Shown piece after piece: positions 1-10,170 of a DNA stretch of 64,000 nt. The notes below the pieces were generated by a model. That model had not been told where the DNA came from, made no database searches, and worked only from the letters and a program-made list of their open reading frames with translations. The DNA is taken from NCBI GenBank assembly GCA_022606425.2, contig JAHDVF020000016.1, forward strand, positions 712,501 to 776,500. Direction: 5' to 3'. Source of the stretch: Lepidostoma basale (taxonomy: Eukaryota; Arthropoda; Insecta; Trichoptera; Lepidostomatidae). Position 1 is the stretch's first letter, and each line of letters starts with the position of its first letter. The position numbers and the translations under genes are program-made.

Positions 1-280
1 GGAAACCAATTCCTAAAATACCTTTCTTTTATAAAACACTATTATTAAACACTGATTAAACACTATTAAAATAAATCAGAAATTAAAAATGTTATAATTA
101 AAAATAAAAATATATAAAGTTAACTGGTAATGACAACATAACCTTTTGATTTGTAAATTAATAGTTATGTGTGAACGACTTCTTAAATATATAATATATT
201 ATTAGAACAAGTTTTAAGTGCATATATGCTGCTTTTAAATTACCAAATAATGAATTTAAAAAAAAAATTAAAAAAACATT

Positions 281-960
281 AGCGCGAATGGTGAAAATTT
301 GGAGCAAGTAGTTGAGTTCGTGTATTTAGTATGTTTACAAGAGATGGGCGAGTGGAGAGGGATATTGAAAGAAGGGTTGGGGCAGGCAACAAAGTGAATG
401 GTGCACTTAAAGTTGTCATCGCAAATAAAAACCTATCCAAAAAAGCTAGAATGGCAGTACACAATGGTGTTCTTCTACCGACCCATATGTATGGAAGCGA
501 AGCATGGAACTGGCAAAAGAAGGATGAAAGTAGAATAAATGCAGTAGAAATGAGATCTCTTAACGAATGTGTGAATACTCTGTGTATGATAGAGTGTCGA
601 ATGAAAATATAAGAAGTGAATGCGGTGCGAATGATGGTGTCATGAACAAAATAATGAAAGGATCATTAAGACGGTTAATGATCCTTTCATGATTTAATGA
701 AGAAAGAATGGTAAAAAAATTATATGTCAACGATGTAAATGGAAGCAGAAATAGAGGAAGACCGAGGAAAACGTGGCACGATCAAATAAATCAAATATTG
801 AATGTCGGCCATGTGAGGAGTCAGAGAAATCGACGCGCGTGCATGACACGATGTATGAATGTTGAGGAAACGAGAGAAATATGTCAGGAAAGAAAAGTGT
901 GGTAGTCCATTCTTTCTGCCTACCCCTTCGGTCGAGACGGCGTGATGGTTAGTTAGTTAG
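281..960 (+). mobile_element. R-GTTA retroelement 3' fragment
   Basis: This is the C-terminal, post-RT part of an RTE-type endonuclease/reverse transcriptase. The reading frame runs from about 331 with MYGSEAWNWQKKDESRINAV, loses frame near 564, and resumes at 708-905 with RNRGRPRKTWHDQINQILNV. It ends in GGCGTGATGG followed by GTTA repeats, the 3' tail of the family. RT catalytic motifs are absent, so this is a dead 5'-truncated copy. A 16-bp inverted copy replaces part of the frame at 654-690. The RTE assignment rests on the motif pattern, not on a tree. Confidence 0.8.
654..690. repeat. 16-bp perfect inverted repeat inside the retroelement
   Basis: Positions 654-669 and 675-690 are perfect reverse complements around a 5-base loop. 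Sister copies instead carry normal coding sequence for WFGHMERM here. The pattern fits a template switch that copied the upstream strand backwards. Confidence 0.8.
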
Positions 961-1554
961 TTTTTTTAGAATTAAAAAACAAAAAATATTATTGATTTGA
1001 AAATGTATGTGTGAATTTTTGCACTTGACGAGTTTTATTTCGATTTTATCATTAACGTATTTCACCTTAGTAGGGCACTATCGAAATGTATGTTATGAAA
1101 GGCGAAACACGTCTATGCAAATTGTATTACAGTGGATATATAAAAAAAAATTATAAAAAACAAAACGCTGTTAGTAATAAAAAGTTTAATTAAAATAAAA
1201 TAATAAATAAAAATAAAATCATCATGCGTATCATTTAAATGATAAAATTTCATGGTAATTATAAACAGGAAAACAATATTATACAATACATGCGGGAAAT
1301 AAATAACGAACTAAAAAACAGTATAAAATCTTAATTTAATCAATTATATCAATAGAACTTAGTTCAGCAGAACACATATTGATTTTATACAATAAAATTA
1401 GTTAAATTTCAACTATCGAATCTAGTCTGAAGAAGTTAAACATAGTAAAAAAAGATGCTTAGTTTGCAAATAAGGAAGTTAAATGAACGCGCGACATTGA
1501 AGGTGGTAACAGAACGATAATTTAAAACAAAGTATCACGCCATTTCTCTGCAGA
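961..1554. other. no gene seen
   Basis: AT-rich sequence without a recognisable coding region. A GAAAC box at 1104-1108 followed by AC and GTC resembles the 3' half of the hammerhead-like repeats, but no matching 5' box was found. Confidence 0.5.
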
Positions 1555-1633
1555 GGAATTATGTCAGGAAAAAACAGTGTGGCGGTTGAATCTTTTTGCC
1601 TATCCCTTCGGGTATACGGCGTGGTTAGTTAGT
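1555..1633 (+). mobile_element. R-GTTA tail fragment
   Basis: Only the last 80 bases of the R-GTTA family remain: the codons for ICQxxxVW and SAYPFG in decayed form, then ACGGCGTGGTTAGTTAG. Confidence 0.65.
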
Positions 1634-2518
1634 AAGAGATTTTTAAATCTATTGGCATATCGCCAAAGAACGCGGGAGCCGCGTTGCCGGCGGTGTACGT
1701 GTTTTGAACATTTTCTGTTTTTATGAACCGATTCACATTTTTTTGGTTAGTCAAATAACCCTGTTTGATGATTGTCTTCTGCGTAACCAGGTCTATTGAT
1801 ATAAAAAATGGATATTGAAGATTGATCCAAGTGATTTCAGGATGTTGGGAGGCCCGTGATTACTTTGGAATATTCCAAAATAGGAACATTATCATTATAA
1901 AATACTATAGGAACATTTTTACAACAGCTTGAATAATAGTAACCTAACATTTTTTAAATCTCTTTCGATGGATATTTATCAATATTTTCGTGAGCTGTGA
2001 TGCTAAACCTAATGTAATTAACCCCTATAGTGCGACTGGCTACATTTGCAGTGGTTTGAACTGCAGCAAACGACATTTGCAGTTCATATTTTGAATGCAT
2101 ATTATCAAACTTTTTATGCAATCGCAATTCCAATCCGATTATTACTGCTAATAAAGCCAGTTGCACAATGGGGGTTGAACTGTGAAAAGATTAAAAAAAA
2201 AATGAATTAATGGCATAAGAAATACCACGTCGTCAGCAGTTTTGATGTTATTAAATGATTTTCCATCTATATATCATCCGGACACGTGTTTGATTGGATT
2301 AAGTCGGTAGATCATTTCACAAAACATTGTCAAAAAATAGAAACGACGACGTCACAATTGGCTCCATTTTGTAAAAAAAAATATACAAATGATTTTACTG
2401 ATCTCTTGATCGAACTTCATCTAAAATAATAATTAAATGTTTAACACCCCTGATTTGTATTGGTATAGAGGAGTAAGTTTATAACAGTGTCACTAGTCTG
2501 TCCATTCCATCTAGCCTG
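1634..2518. other. no gene seen
   Basis: AT-rich unique sequence. A 70-codon minus-strand open frame at 2166-1954 has no motif I recognise and no splice context. Nothing else is supported. Confidence 0.5.
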
Positions 2519-2596
2519 TTAAAACCGGTGGCTGTCGAAATAAAGACAAAAGCAGAATAGTTTTTTTTTTACAAACATCGTCTTATTTAATTATAT
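2519..2596 (+). repeat. family D hammerhead-like repeat, half copy
   Basis: It matches the right arm of the family D palindrome at 57189-57391: AAAACCGGTGGCTGTCGAAA, then the AAACATCGTCTTATTTAATTA end. The 5' catalytic box and helix II are missing, so it cannot form a complete core. Confidence 0.65.
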
Positions 2597-3246
2597 TTTT
2601 TTAAACGTTCAATTTTTAAATTAACAAATAAAATATAAACTTTCTTGTAAAATCGCGTATATGCATTTCTAATTTATATTATATTAATTAATTATGTAAA
2701 TAATTGTAATCAGTCGAATTCTAATGCAAAAGTTTGGTCTTGTGATTATTATAATATAAGCTAGTGTTACGTATTGTAACAGTGTTTCAAAAAAATAATA
2801 TCTTCTATCTTATCAAAAGTAAGTGAGTCACAGATTTATGTTATTCACTACAGGGAGAATATTTGCAATAGTGTGAGTAACATCTAGATTGGTTATAGAA
2901 AAATATCTGATTGGTTCCTGGGTCTAAGTAGGCGTAACGCACGGTTGCAAACTCAGTGATTGGAAAATTACTATAACGTCGAAATTAGGAAAAATAATTA
3001 ATTTTAACGGTGGAAGAACATGTTTGTGTTTGTGGTTTTATATCAAAATTCCAATAGCAACACTAATTTGCCAGAAAACTTCTAGACACCATTAGTCAGG
3101 ACACCATATATTTGAAATAATTAAATAAAAACAAAGAATTCCTTTGAATTTTAACATTGCATAGTATCATTATGAATATTAGTCACACCCTTAATTGTTT
3201 TTACATGCAAAATCTACAAACATAATATTGAATATAAAATATTATA
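2597..3246. other. no gene seen
   Basis: AT-rich sequence with no coding signal or repeat relation I could find. Confidence 0.5.
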
Positions 3247-3437
3247 TAATTAATACGAATGAAAACGTCAGTTTTCTAGAAGTTTTATTATATTTTAAAC
3301 GAATGACATGTTTCGTCCTTCTAAGGCATTATGAAATGTAACGAACATTTGATAATGCCTTAGAAGAGCGAAACATGTCATTCCCATAAAATATAATAAA
3401 ACTTCAAGAAAACTGTCGTTTTCATTCGTATTAATTA
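3247..3437. repeat. family A palindromic repeat
   Basis: Two arms, each about 80 bases and nearly reverse complementary, begin with TTAATACGAATGAAAACG and meet in an AT-rich centre. Each arm carries the GAAACATGTC segment. Partial or interrupted copies lie at 3956-4378, 29240-29352, 42833-43066 and 57888-58330. The element has no ORF. Confidence 0.75.
3349..3379 (+). ncRNA. hammerhead-like core, family A (degenerate)
   Basis: Order of parts: UUGAUAA at 3349-3355 in the place of CUGANGA, an extra U, an imperfect helix II starting GCCUU, GAAAC at 3370-3374, a two-base loop and GUC at 3377-3379. C3 is U and G8 is A, both normally essential, so this copy is probably inactive. Confidence 0.4.
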
Positions 3438-3619
3438 TTTAATGTGGAGTTTTACACCATTGTTCAAGAAACAATAAATAAAATATTATTGTGTTTTTTT
3501 TTTGCTTTTTCTATTCATAAAAAATAAAATAAAAACAGCGTCTAGTTTTCAATAAGTCACTCACATTCTCCCTGAAATGAACGGACTCTAAAAATGGCTT
3601 TAAGAAAACAGCATTTGAA

Positions 3620-3910
3620 TTAGTCTTGCTGCCATATATTATGCATCATCCCTTTAAATTGACTAGAGCTATCGTTCGAGGCCACCCTGTAGTGGAGATC
3701 CCCGACGTCGAGGGGCGGAAGGAGGGAGGAGACGGGGTAGAGGCGGGAGGGAGGGGAGCGCCTATTGACCTGCATCAGCTTGTGGACCACGTCCCGGCCG
3801 AGGATGTGGTCGAACACCGCCTGCAGGAACTGGTCCGTCATGATGGACAGTTTTAACTTGTCCCGGTGCCAAATTAGTACCCTCGAATCTTCCATAGACA
3901 TGATTGAAAC
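3620..3910 (-). CDS. bves: Popeye domain protein, last exon
   Basis: Terminal exon of a Popeye-domain gene; these are membrane proteins that bind cAMP through the Popeye fold. The acceptor is TTTGGCAG just above 3910, in phase 0. The exon encodes VSIMSMEDSRVLIWHRDKLK, then a helix ending LGRDVVHKLMQV, matching the end of the Popeye domain in animal BVES/POPDC proteins. The first three residues complete the conserved FQVS motif begun in the previous exon. About 48 low-similarity residues follow to a TAA at 3622-3620. A donor-like CAG/gtcaat after LMQ could end the exon earlier, so the tail is less certain. The symbol follows the fly orthologue name; paralogy is untested. Confidence 0.85.
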   Translation of the reverse strand, partial: VSIMSMEDSRVLIWHRDKLKLSIMTDQFLQAVFDHILGRDVVHKLMQVNRRSPPSRLYPVSSLLPPLDVGDLHYRVASNDSSSQFKGMMHNIWQQD

Positions 3911-3955
3911 CTGCCAAATAAACATATAAAAATTAGATATAAGCCCTTTTATTTA

Positions 3956-4378
3956 TGAAAGAAAACGTACGTTTTCTAAAAATTTAATTATACTTTATAG
4001 GAATAGCATGTTTCGCCTTGTCAAGGCATTATTAGATGTCGTTTAATAATGCCAAGGTTAGAATGAATTAGAATGGTTAATAAAGTATACGTTAATGATG
4101 TAAATGGAGTACGGAGTCGAGGCAGACCGAGGAAAACATGGCATGACCAAATTATTTAATTTTAAAGGTTGGTCATGTTAGATATCGGAAGAATCAACGT
4201 GCGTGTATGACTCGCTGTATGAATGTGGAGGAACCTAGAGAGGTGCGCCAGGATAGATTAGTGTGGCGGTTCATTCTCTCTGCCTACCCCTACGGGGAAA
4301 CGGCGTGATGGTTTGTTGTTTAATAATGCCTTAGTATGGCGAAACAAACTTAATAAAACTTTCAGAAAATAGATTAAA
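3956..4378. repeat. family A repeat split by an R-TTG insertion
   Basis: Left part 3956-4053 carries an antisense core with a perfect helix II (GCCTT/AAGGC). The right part, 4318-4378, carries GCCTTAG and GGCGAAAC. The 13-bp sequence GTTTAATAATGCC is present at both edges of the insert and was once single. Confidence 0.75.
4054..4317 (+). mobile_element. R-TTG retroelement 3' end with 13-bp target duplication
   Basis: Encodes the decayed C-terminus (VNKVYVNDVNGVRSRGRPRK, later RACMTRCMNVEE and SAYPYGETA) and ends GGCGTGATGGTTTGTT. It is flanked by GTTTAATAATGCC at 4041-4053 and 4318-4330, which defines both ends. The duplication splits helix II of the family A core. Confidence 0.85.
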
Positions 4379-4537
4379 ATATTAAGCGTATTTTTACGCA
4401 TAATTTAAGCGACATATTGTTTTAGGTGTGCCATGTCGAAGCACACGTTGTTGTCGTCGGATTACAACCACAAGCTACGCGTGAAAATTAGCGTGCGAAT
4501 CTACCCGCAGACAATGTGTTAAGGCGAAATAAACGAA

Positions 4538-4595
4538 TTATGAATGTACGAAGGCCAGAGAATGACGTCAGGATAGACGAGTTAGTTAGTTAAAG
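4538..4595 (+). mobile_element. R-GTTA tail remnant
   Basis: A 58-base remnant (ATTATGAATGTACGAAGGCC, GTCAGGATAGA, then GTTAGTTAGTT) that ends a few bases before the donor of the Popeye exon. Confidence 0.45.
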
Positions 4596-4603
4596 GCACT
4601 TAC

Positions 4604-4706
4604 CTGAAAATATTCATCCGTGGAGACCCCGAACCACTCGGGGGAGTCCAGGAAGTGGTGGGGGAACACTATGTGTAAGGCGCGCTGGTTTTGAGACACG
4701 ACCAGT
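4604..4706 (-). CDS. bves: Popeye domain protein, internal exon
   Basis: This 103-nt exon lies between an acceptor (AATTTCAG above 4706) and a strong donor (CAG/gtaagt at 4604/4603). Its first base completes the AAA codon started in the exon ending at 29029. It then encodes 34 residues, LVVSQNQRALHIVFPHHFLD followed by SPEWFGVSTDEYFQ, ending in phase 0. FLDSPEW is the hallmark cAMP-binding motif of the Popeye domain, and the terminal FQ joins VSI of the next exon to give the second conserved motif. The intron to the last exon is 693 bases and holds family A with its retroelement insert. The frame is intact. Confidence 0.92.
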
Positions 4707-4744
4707 CTGAAATTACAAACAAAATTAAGCCCAAAATAATAAAA

Positions 4745-4950
4745 CATAGACGACGACCACTAAAGAGATGAAGAGAAAGCTGGACGTCTTCATCACAGAC
4801 CCAAATTTAATATCAGACGGGCAATAGAGAGGTTTTGACTCCAGAGGTTTGACGACCACCAAAGAGATGGAGAAAGTTAGGCATCTTGATCACAGGATCA
4901 AATTTGATATCATACAGACAACAGAGGTATACTCCAGAGGGCCGTCAACC
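4745..4950 (+). mobile_element. R-GAA-3 fragment, internally duplicated
   Basis: Two adjacent copies (about 4759-4840 and 4853-4935) of the segment for PKRW, then the TSSSQDQ-like end seen intact at 44150-44226. They are diverged, without a continuous frame. Confidence 0.5.
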
Positions 4951-4974
4951 ACAAGAACGTCCACACTAAGTCGG

Positions 4975-5262
4975 AGAAAAAGCACGAATTAATGATCCTT
5001 TCATGCCTGATTTGATTCGAACTGATTTGATTTGATGCCCTCTGCGGCCGTTTTCCAATACGTAATTTGTAGCAACTGCACTGCATTCAATTATTATATT
5101 TGCATTTGACACTCCATCATGTAGAGATTTATCACACATCCGTCGAAGGGATCTCATTTCTACTGCATTTATTATTCTCTCATCTTTCTTTTGCCAGCTA
5201 AATGCTTCACTTTCATCCATAAGGATTGGTACAGGAAAACCACTGTGCACTGCCATCTTAGG
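4975..5262 (-). mobile_element. R-GTTA internal fragment
   Basis: On the minus strand from 5256 the frame reads MAVHSGFPVPILMDESEAFS, then QKKDERIINAVEMRSLRRMC, before decaying near VATNYVLENGRR. It lacks the GTTA tail and the RPRKTW block. Confidence 0.7.
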
Positions 5263-5329
5263 TTTTTGGATAGACTATTGTTTGCGTTGTCGACGTTATG
5301 TGCACCATTCTCTAGCTCTTTTTTTAAAA

Positions 5330-5425
5330 ATCTTTTCTTAGATTAACTCAAGGCGTTAACAGTGTGGAATTCCATACTGATGATTTTTTATGAATTAAAA
5401 CACTGTTTTTCCATTTTATGTAAAA
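5330..5425 (-). repeat. family B end fragment
   Basis: Matches the outer arm of family B: the GGCGTTAACAGTGTGGAATT segment, then TTTTTTATGAATTAAAACAC. The catalytic-like centre is absent. Confidence 0.6.
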
Positions 5426-5929
5426 AGTGTGTCTTTTTCTTTGATTTATGTTTAAACCACTTTGTAATAACCTTTGTAATAACCAGGCTTGAATTATTCC
5501 CGCTGAGTAATCGGAAAGAGCCCGATGCCCCCAAGGAGAGAGCGAAAATGCAGCCTAGCAGTTTCAGGAGACCCACTGAAAAGCGGCATGCGTCAGATAC
5601 ACGGGGTGTTTTTGCGCAGTAGAGGCTTCGCACTTCAACCCTTTGGGCGATGCGGCGTGTCGCGTGGGGCGGGGCGGGGGACATAAATCGCGGAACGGAA
5701 TAAAATATCGCCGATTGTCTGCGGGGAAATTTCACTCGCGAGTCCTATATATTTTTTGTTAGTCTATAAATCGTGAATTTATCATTGGCTCCGGCCGCTT
5801 TACCATAAATGTGAATCAATTCTACATGGAGATTCGTTTTGATATTTATAAAAAAAAACCTACATTATTATTCGACATTTAAAAACGAAACCTTTGGATA
5901 TTTTGGCATGATATTTAAATGGTAGTGCG
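5426..5929. other. no gene seen; GC-rich pocket at 5500-5730
   Basis: A GC-rich stretch in an AT-rich setting carries open frames on both strands (5362-5622 plus, 5735-5388 minus) without a motif or splice site I would defend. It could be an unrecognised exon or regulatory DNA. Confidence 0.4.
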
Positions 5930-5949
5930 TATCAGGCATACTAATATTA

Positions 5950-6245
5950 AAGACTTCTGCTTAATGCTTAAAATCCAATCTTCATAGATGGCGCTAGTGT
6001 GTAGATTGAAACTAACATGTGAAGTGTGGTGTTACAGATTAACATATATACAACTTCCAAAAATTTGTCAGACATGGTGGTCATAAGAAAATGTGGAATG
6101 GGGAAAACGAATATTACATAAAGCGTGCGCTTAACCCAACCAATGACAGGTCATAAGTCCTGTAAACACCTAGATCACCATATTCTGTTTCCGATTTGCA
6201 TCTTCGTCTCTATTGAGATACAATTAATCCTTAATATTAAAGTTT
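5950..6245 (+). repeat. MITE M, half copy
   Basis: Matches the right half of the full palindrome at 36325-36935: CTTCATAGATGGCG near 5982, the TATATACAACTTCCAAAAAT block, GACAGGTCATAAGTCCTGTA, and the end CTCTATTGAGATACAATTAA. Confidence 0.75.
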
Positions 6246-6246
6246 T

Positions 6247-6346
6247 TAATAATAATTAAATAAAACGATGTTCTTTAACTACTTCCACATTTGTCTTCAT
6301 TTGGACAGCGACCGGTTTCGCCAGGATCAATTTAATTATTATTTAA
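6247..6346 (-). repeat. family D hammerhead-like repeat, half copy
   Basis: Reads AATTAAATAAAACGATG to GACAGCGACCGGTTTCGCC, the antisense arm of family D, abutting the M copy. On the minus strand GGCGAAACCGGTCGCTGTC is intact but the 5' box is lost. Confidence 0.65.
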
Positions 6347-6404
6347 AATGAACTTCCATTAAGAGATTTTAGTAAAATCATTTGATTATCTTTTAAATTA
6401 GCCA

Positions 6405-6590
6405 CAGAATCATATCAATCAATTTTTTTACTCAAAATACATTACATACATATTCATAGTTTATTTGAACAGGTAAATTACCATGAAAGAAAAAAAAATT
6501 CTAAAGCCATGAATATTTGTCTTCTAAACGTACTTCAGCTTATATGAAAGACATCGATCTCCGAGGTGATCATGCTTAGCGGACTTGATT
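6405..6590 (-). mobile_element. J retroelement 3' end, degenerate
   Basis: The minus strand matches the J terminus: codons for EIDVFHI near 6575-6550, then KYVQKTNI-like sequence and an AT-rich 3' region. The TTTGA tail is decayed. Confidence 0.55.
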
Positions 6591-6879
6591 TGATTTTCCC
6601 AGTATCTCAGCATCCAGTTGATGCCAGTAAATATCAGGTCGTTAGCAAAATAAATTCCAATCAAGGAGCAAAATTATCGACATAAATGACTTCGGATTGG
6701 ATATATTCTAAACCAGAGCCCAAGTAGCATCACAGAAACTTCACTCGATCGGTCCACTTCGGGTGGGAAAAGGCAACGAAGCAGACCTTAACCCTATTGG
6801 AAACGTATCATTCGTGAACGAAATAAAAGCAGCTAGACACTTGTGAATTAGAACTCGAATGACTGGAAGAGCCGTGGTG

Positions 6880-7172
6880 CAAACCTATAAAATGCCGTGA
6901 AACCACTCCCTGGCGTCTTAGAGTGGTTGTCGTGAGTTCCGGACAATGTGATCACTGACCTTACCATCAGGGTCATAGCAGACAGGGAGAGGGCGCATGG
7001 CATATCTTCAGAGCCACAAAACTGAAACCCACCAGGATAAAGGAAGGTAACCCCTGTAGAAAATCACTGGAGATGGTAATTGCAAACTACTCCAATAACA
7101 CTTTCCAGGAAACCACTCGCCACATTGATCGCCAACGTTGGGGAGACCTGACTCGACACTATAAGAAGAATA
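6880..7172 (+). mobile_element. possible RT 3' end fragment
   Basis: The segment GATCGCCAACGTTGGGGAGA near 7124-7143 matches the end of the RT fragment at 41130-41150. The rest shows no continuous frame. The class is uncertain. Confidence 0.3.
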
Positions 7173-7237
7173 ATATCCATGTGGTGTGACATAAAGCTAA
7201 CAATTCTGGGTAGTAAAGACGACAATTCTAGAGGCCT

Positions 7238-7750
7238 TATATAGGAAGTTTTTTTTAGAGGTAGTATACAAAACATATTCAAAATGAAAAAAAAAACACA
7301 TTAAAACAATTTTAATGTCTATCATATTGGCTTTATTTGATATATAATTTTATGCCATTATTGTTTAAATATGATTTCCGGGCATATAAGCACCACGGCT
7401 AGCTCGAATAAAGCGCAATCGTGAAATCCAATTTTCGACAATTGTCGTCTTTGTGGATGCTATTATCCACTAGAGTGTACGTGGTGCGAAAACGATCCAT
7501 GGTTTTCCGAATAACTTGCTCGGATGGACGATTATGTCGACCGTAAAATGGACGTAGTGCACGCTAAGTTTGGCGAACCGAACCATGATTTTCAAAATAA
7601 ATTTGCACAATTTGCAAGCGCTTTTCTGACGTCAGTCTATTCATGGTGAAATGGCAAAACGTACTGACTACAAATCAACTGTCAAATTGACAGTCTGTAG
7701 AAACAATCTTGCCAGTTTAAAAACCAAACCTCTAAAAAAGACACTATATA
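7238..7750 (-). mobile_element. deleted mariner-like DNA transposon
   Basis: On the minus strand from 7644 the frame reads MNRLTSEKRLQIVQIYFENH, GSVRQT, a stop codon, then RALRPFYGRHNRPSEQVIRK and TMDRFRTTYTLVDN. This is the N-terminal helix-turn-helix region of an IS630/mariner-type transposase. After a frame change it joins the protein's C-terminus, NWISRLRFIRASRGAYMPGN, so the catalytic middle is deleted. Both ends carry similar inverted repeats (TATATAG, a T-rich run, TTTAGAGGT) beside TA, the target duplication expected for this superfamily. A non-autonomous relic. Confidence 0.7.
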
Positions 7751-7891
7751 TTATAGATAAATAAGTTACATGTGTTACATTAAAAAAATATATATGAAAG
7801 GTTATGGTAAATATAGTACATTTTTTAATTGTCTTTTTAGCAAGCGATTGGTTTCAGTCGTAAACAAACGGCGGGTGGTGCTGTCCCCTTA

Positions 7892-7906
7892 CCCCCCCCC
7901 CCCCCC
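7892..7906. repeat. poly(C) tract, 15 bases
   Basis: An uninterrupted run of 15 C in a short GC-rich segment. Its length is prone to sequencing error. Confidence 0.85.
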
Positions 7907-8319
7907 TCACCCCGACTACGTGACGGAAGGCGAGCGTACGAAAGGGGAAATCGGCCCGCAAAAGGTTAACAGGGAGACGTGATGACATTTACAAGAGCAA
8001 AATGGCGAAATAAACTCCCATAAGGGTAGTTCTGCTGACGCCGGGCCATACAGAGTTAGCTGCTATTCGAACAGCGGGGTAGACCACGTTTAAAAAGCGA
8101 ACTGACAACACGGTGAGTACTTTGAAAAAAAAAATGGGGGGTATATAATAACTATCTGGACTATATTATATTATAACTTAAGATGGAGACGTTCAAAGGC
8201 AGAAATTGTAAGCAGGGTGCAGCAAGTCAGAAAGAAAGAAAAATATATTTGAATCAATTAACATTAATGTTAGGGTTAGGAAAAATATTGTATAATGAAG
8301 GCCTTTTTAACATTAGTTG
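7907..8319. other. no gene seen
   Basis: Mixed-composition unique sequence without recognised coding or repeats. Confidence 0.45.
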
Positions 8320-8503
8320 TTTTTTTTTTTTTTTAAAGACTAACACCAAAGATTTAAATCAATGATATTAGAATTTATTTTACAATCTTCAATGTGAGCA
8401 GAAAATAGCTCATTATTATGAAGAATGAATCTGGTCGTGTCCAGGCTCGAGCCCATGTCCCCTGGATCAGGAGCCAAGCGTTCTATCCCCTAGACCACCA
8501 CCC
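8320..8503 (-). mobile_element. SINE S1 (tRNA-derived)
   Basis: On the minus strand it starts GGGTGGTGGTCTAGGGGATA (box A) and carries box B-like GGGCTCGAGCC, then a body ending TTTAAATCTTTGGTGTTAGT and an A-rich tail. A second copy at 40672-41225 confirms the family. The promoter-like boxes imply RNA polymerase III transcription of active members. Confidence 0.75.
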
Positions 8504-8690
8504 GAAAACATCGTTTTATTTAATTATTACTTTTTAACACAATCTAATGATTTTAAATCTCGTGATGAAAGTTCATATTAAATAATAATAAAATTCTGGC
8601 TGGCATTGACACACTTGTCTAGCATAACCGGTTGCTGGCGCAATAAATACAAAAATGGAAGTAGTTATTAAAATACACAATTTATTTAAA
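8504..8690. repeat. family D pieces beside S1
   Basis: The D end AAAACATCGTTTTATTTAAT touches the SINE, and 8628-8676 holds a decayed ACCGGTTGCTG, then AAAATGGAAGTAGTTATTAA in D order. The copy is rearranged and has no catalytic core. Confidence 0.45.
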
Positions 8691-9235
8691 TTATTATAAA
8701 GACTTTTGTCTGTTAATAAAACAAGTAAATTAAACAATAAATTATTTAACGTGGCACGATTAAATCAATTAACTACTTCAATACCGTAAGGTCATTGGTG
8801 GCCGCTACGTAGGCGCACCATCAATACCGTTAGGCCACTTTGCATTAACAATGATTACAGTAGGAATTTAAAAAAAATGTGTGGCTAGCGACATCAATAC
8901 ACTATATCTGCAAGAAAAATGAACCTTCTGACGTTGGTCGATCTTATTGAAAAGGGGATTTTTGTAGAAATCGAGCACTAGGGTTACCACTTATGGTGAG
9001 ATTGATATAAAGGATCATAAGGATATCACTTGAAAGAATTCAATTTCAAGTGATAATATACAAGAACTGATACAACATACTTTGATTTTTTAATGTTTGC
9101 TTTCAATAAATATTTTTTTTATAAAAATGTAAAAATTATATTTATTTATGCTTGTGACAACACTGAAAGAAAAATCAAATATACAAAATTTCGATAATGC
9201 AACTTGAAAATTTTAAATTTGTTATATCATTTTAC
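8691..9235. other. no gene seen
   Basis: AT-rich sequence with no coding motif or repeat match found. Confidence 0.45.
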
Positions 9236-9405
9236 AGAACTAACTAACTAACTAACCATCACGCCGTCTCTCCGAAGGGGTAGGCAGAAAGAGTGGACTG
9301 CCACACTTTAACCGATGCGGCACTCCACCACTCTCGTTTCGTCCCCGCGGGAGACGCGGTGTGATGGGTTGCGAACCTCATCGCCACCAATAGGCATTTT
9401 ACAGG
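9236..9405 (-). mobile_element. composite repeat: unknown head joined to R-GTTA tail
   Basis: On the minus strand a head of about 95 bases (TGCCTATTGGTGGCGATGAG, later CCGCGTCTCCCGCGGGGACG) leads straight into the last 60 bases of R-GTTA with its GTTA repeats. The same junction recurs at 59150-59335, so this is a transposing unit and not a chance join. A non-tRNA SINE borrowing a LINE tail is the simplest reading. Confidence 0.65.
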
Positions 9406-9524
9406 TAAAATTTTAACATAATGCTTAAAATCCATTAGCGCTAATTTTTTTAATAATTAAAAACATGCGGTATGTGAGTGTTCCTAAGCTTAAATATCAC
9501 GGTACTTAAACGGAAAAATATTCA

Positions 9525-9655
9525 ATGTAGACCACGTGAGGAGTCTGGGAAATGTTCAGGAATCGAGAGAAGTAACATATGTCAGGAAATAACAGTGTGG
9601 CGATCTATTCTTTCTGTCTACCCTTTCTGGGAGACGTTGTGATGGTTAGTTAACT
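9525..9655 (+). mobile_element. R-GTTA tail fragment
   Basis: A decayed 3' end (CACGTGAGGAGTCTGGGAAA, ATGTCAGGAAATAACAGTGT) with its GTTA tail meeting the tail of the next, opposite copy. Confidence 0.65.
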
Positions 9656-10170
9656 AACTAACTAACTTACCATCACGCCGTCTCCCCGGAGGAGTAGGCA
9701 GAAAGAATGGAACGCCACACTCTTCTGTCCTGATATACTTCTCTTGCTTCCTCTACATTCATACATCTTGTCATGCACGCACGTCGATTTCTCCGACTTC
9801 TCACGTGACCGATGTTCAATATTTGATTGATTTGATCGTGCCACGTTTTCCTCGGCCTTCCTCTATTTCTAGCTTCGTTCACGCCGTTTACATATACCTT
9901 CTTTACCATTCTGTCTTCACTCATTCTTTCCATGTGTCCAAACGATCTTAATGACCCTTTCCTTATTTTGTTCATAACACTTTCATTCGCACCACATTCA
10001 CTTCTTATACTTGCATTTGTCACTCTGTCATATACAGATTTGCTACACATTCGTCTTAGGGATCTCATTTCTACTGCATTTATTCTATTTTCATCCTTCT
10101 TTTGCCAGTTCCATGCTTCACTTCCATACATAAGGGTCGGCACAAGAACACCATTGGTTCGATGGTTAGT
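9656..10170 (-). mobile_element. R-GTTA fragment with an uninterrupted 156-codon frame
   Basis: From 10143 to 9673 on the minus strand there is no stop or frameshift: MPTLMYGSEAWNWQKKDENR, RMCSKSVYDRVTNASIRSEC, FGHMERM, RNRGRPRKTWHDQINQILNI, RACMTRCMNVEEAREVYQDR, SAYSSGETA and stop. This is the full region downstream of the RT palm. The RT and endonuclease are missing. It ends in GGCGTGATGG plus a GTTA tail, tail to tail with the preceding copy. Among the best preserved members. Confidence 0.85.

Noticed and set aside
1099..1113. Hammerhead core
   Set aside because: GAAAC, AC and GUC are present, but no helix II or CUGANGA box could be placed upstream.
3626..3856. 76-codon plus-strand frame in a GC-rich segment
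   Set aside because: It is the antisense of the Popeye exon, whose phases, splice sites and motifs are convincing.
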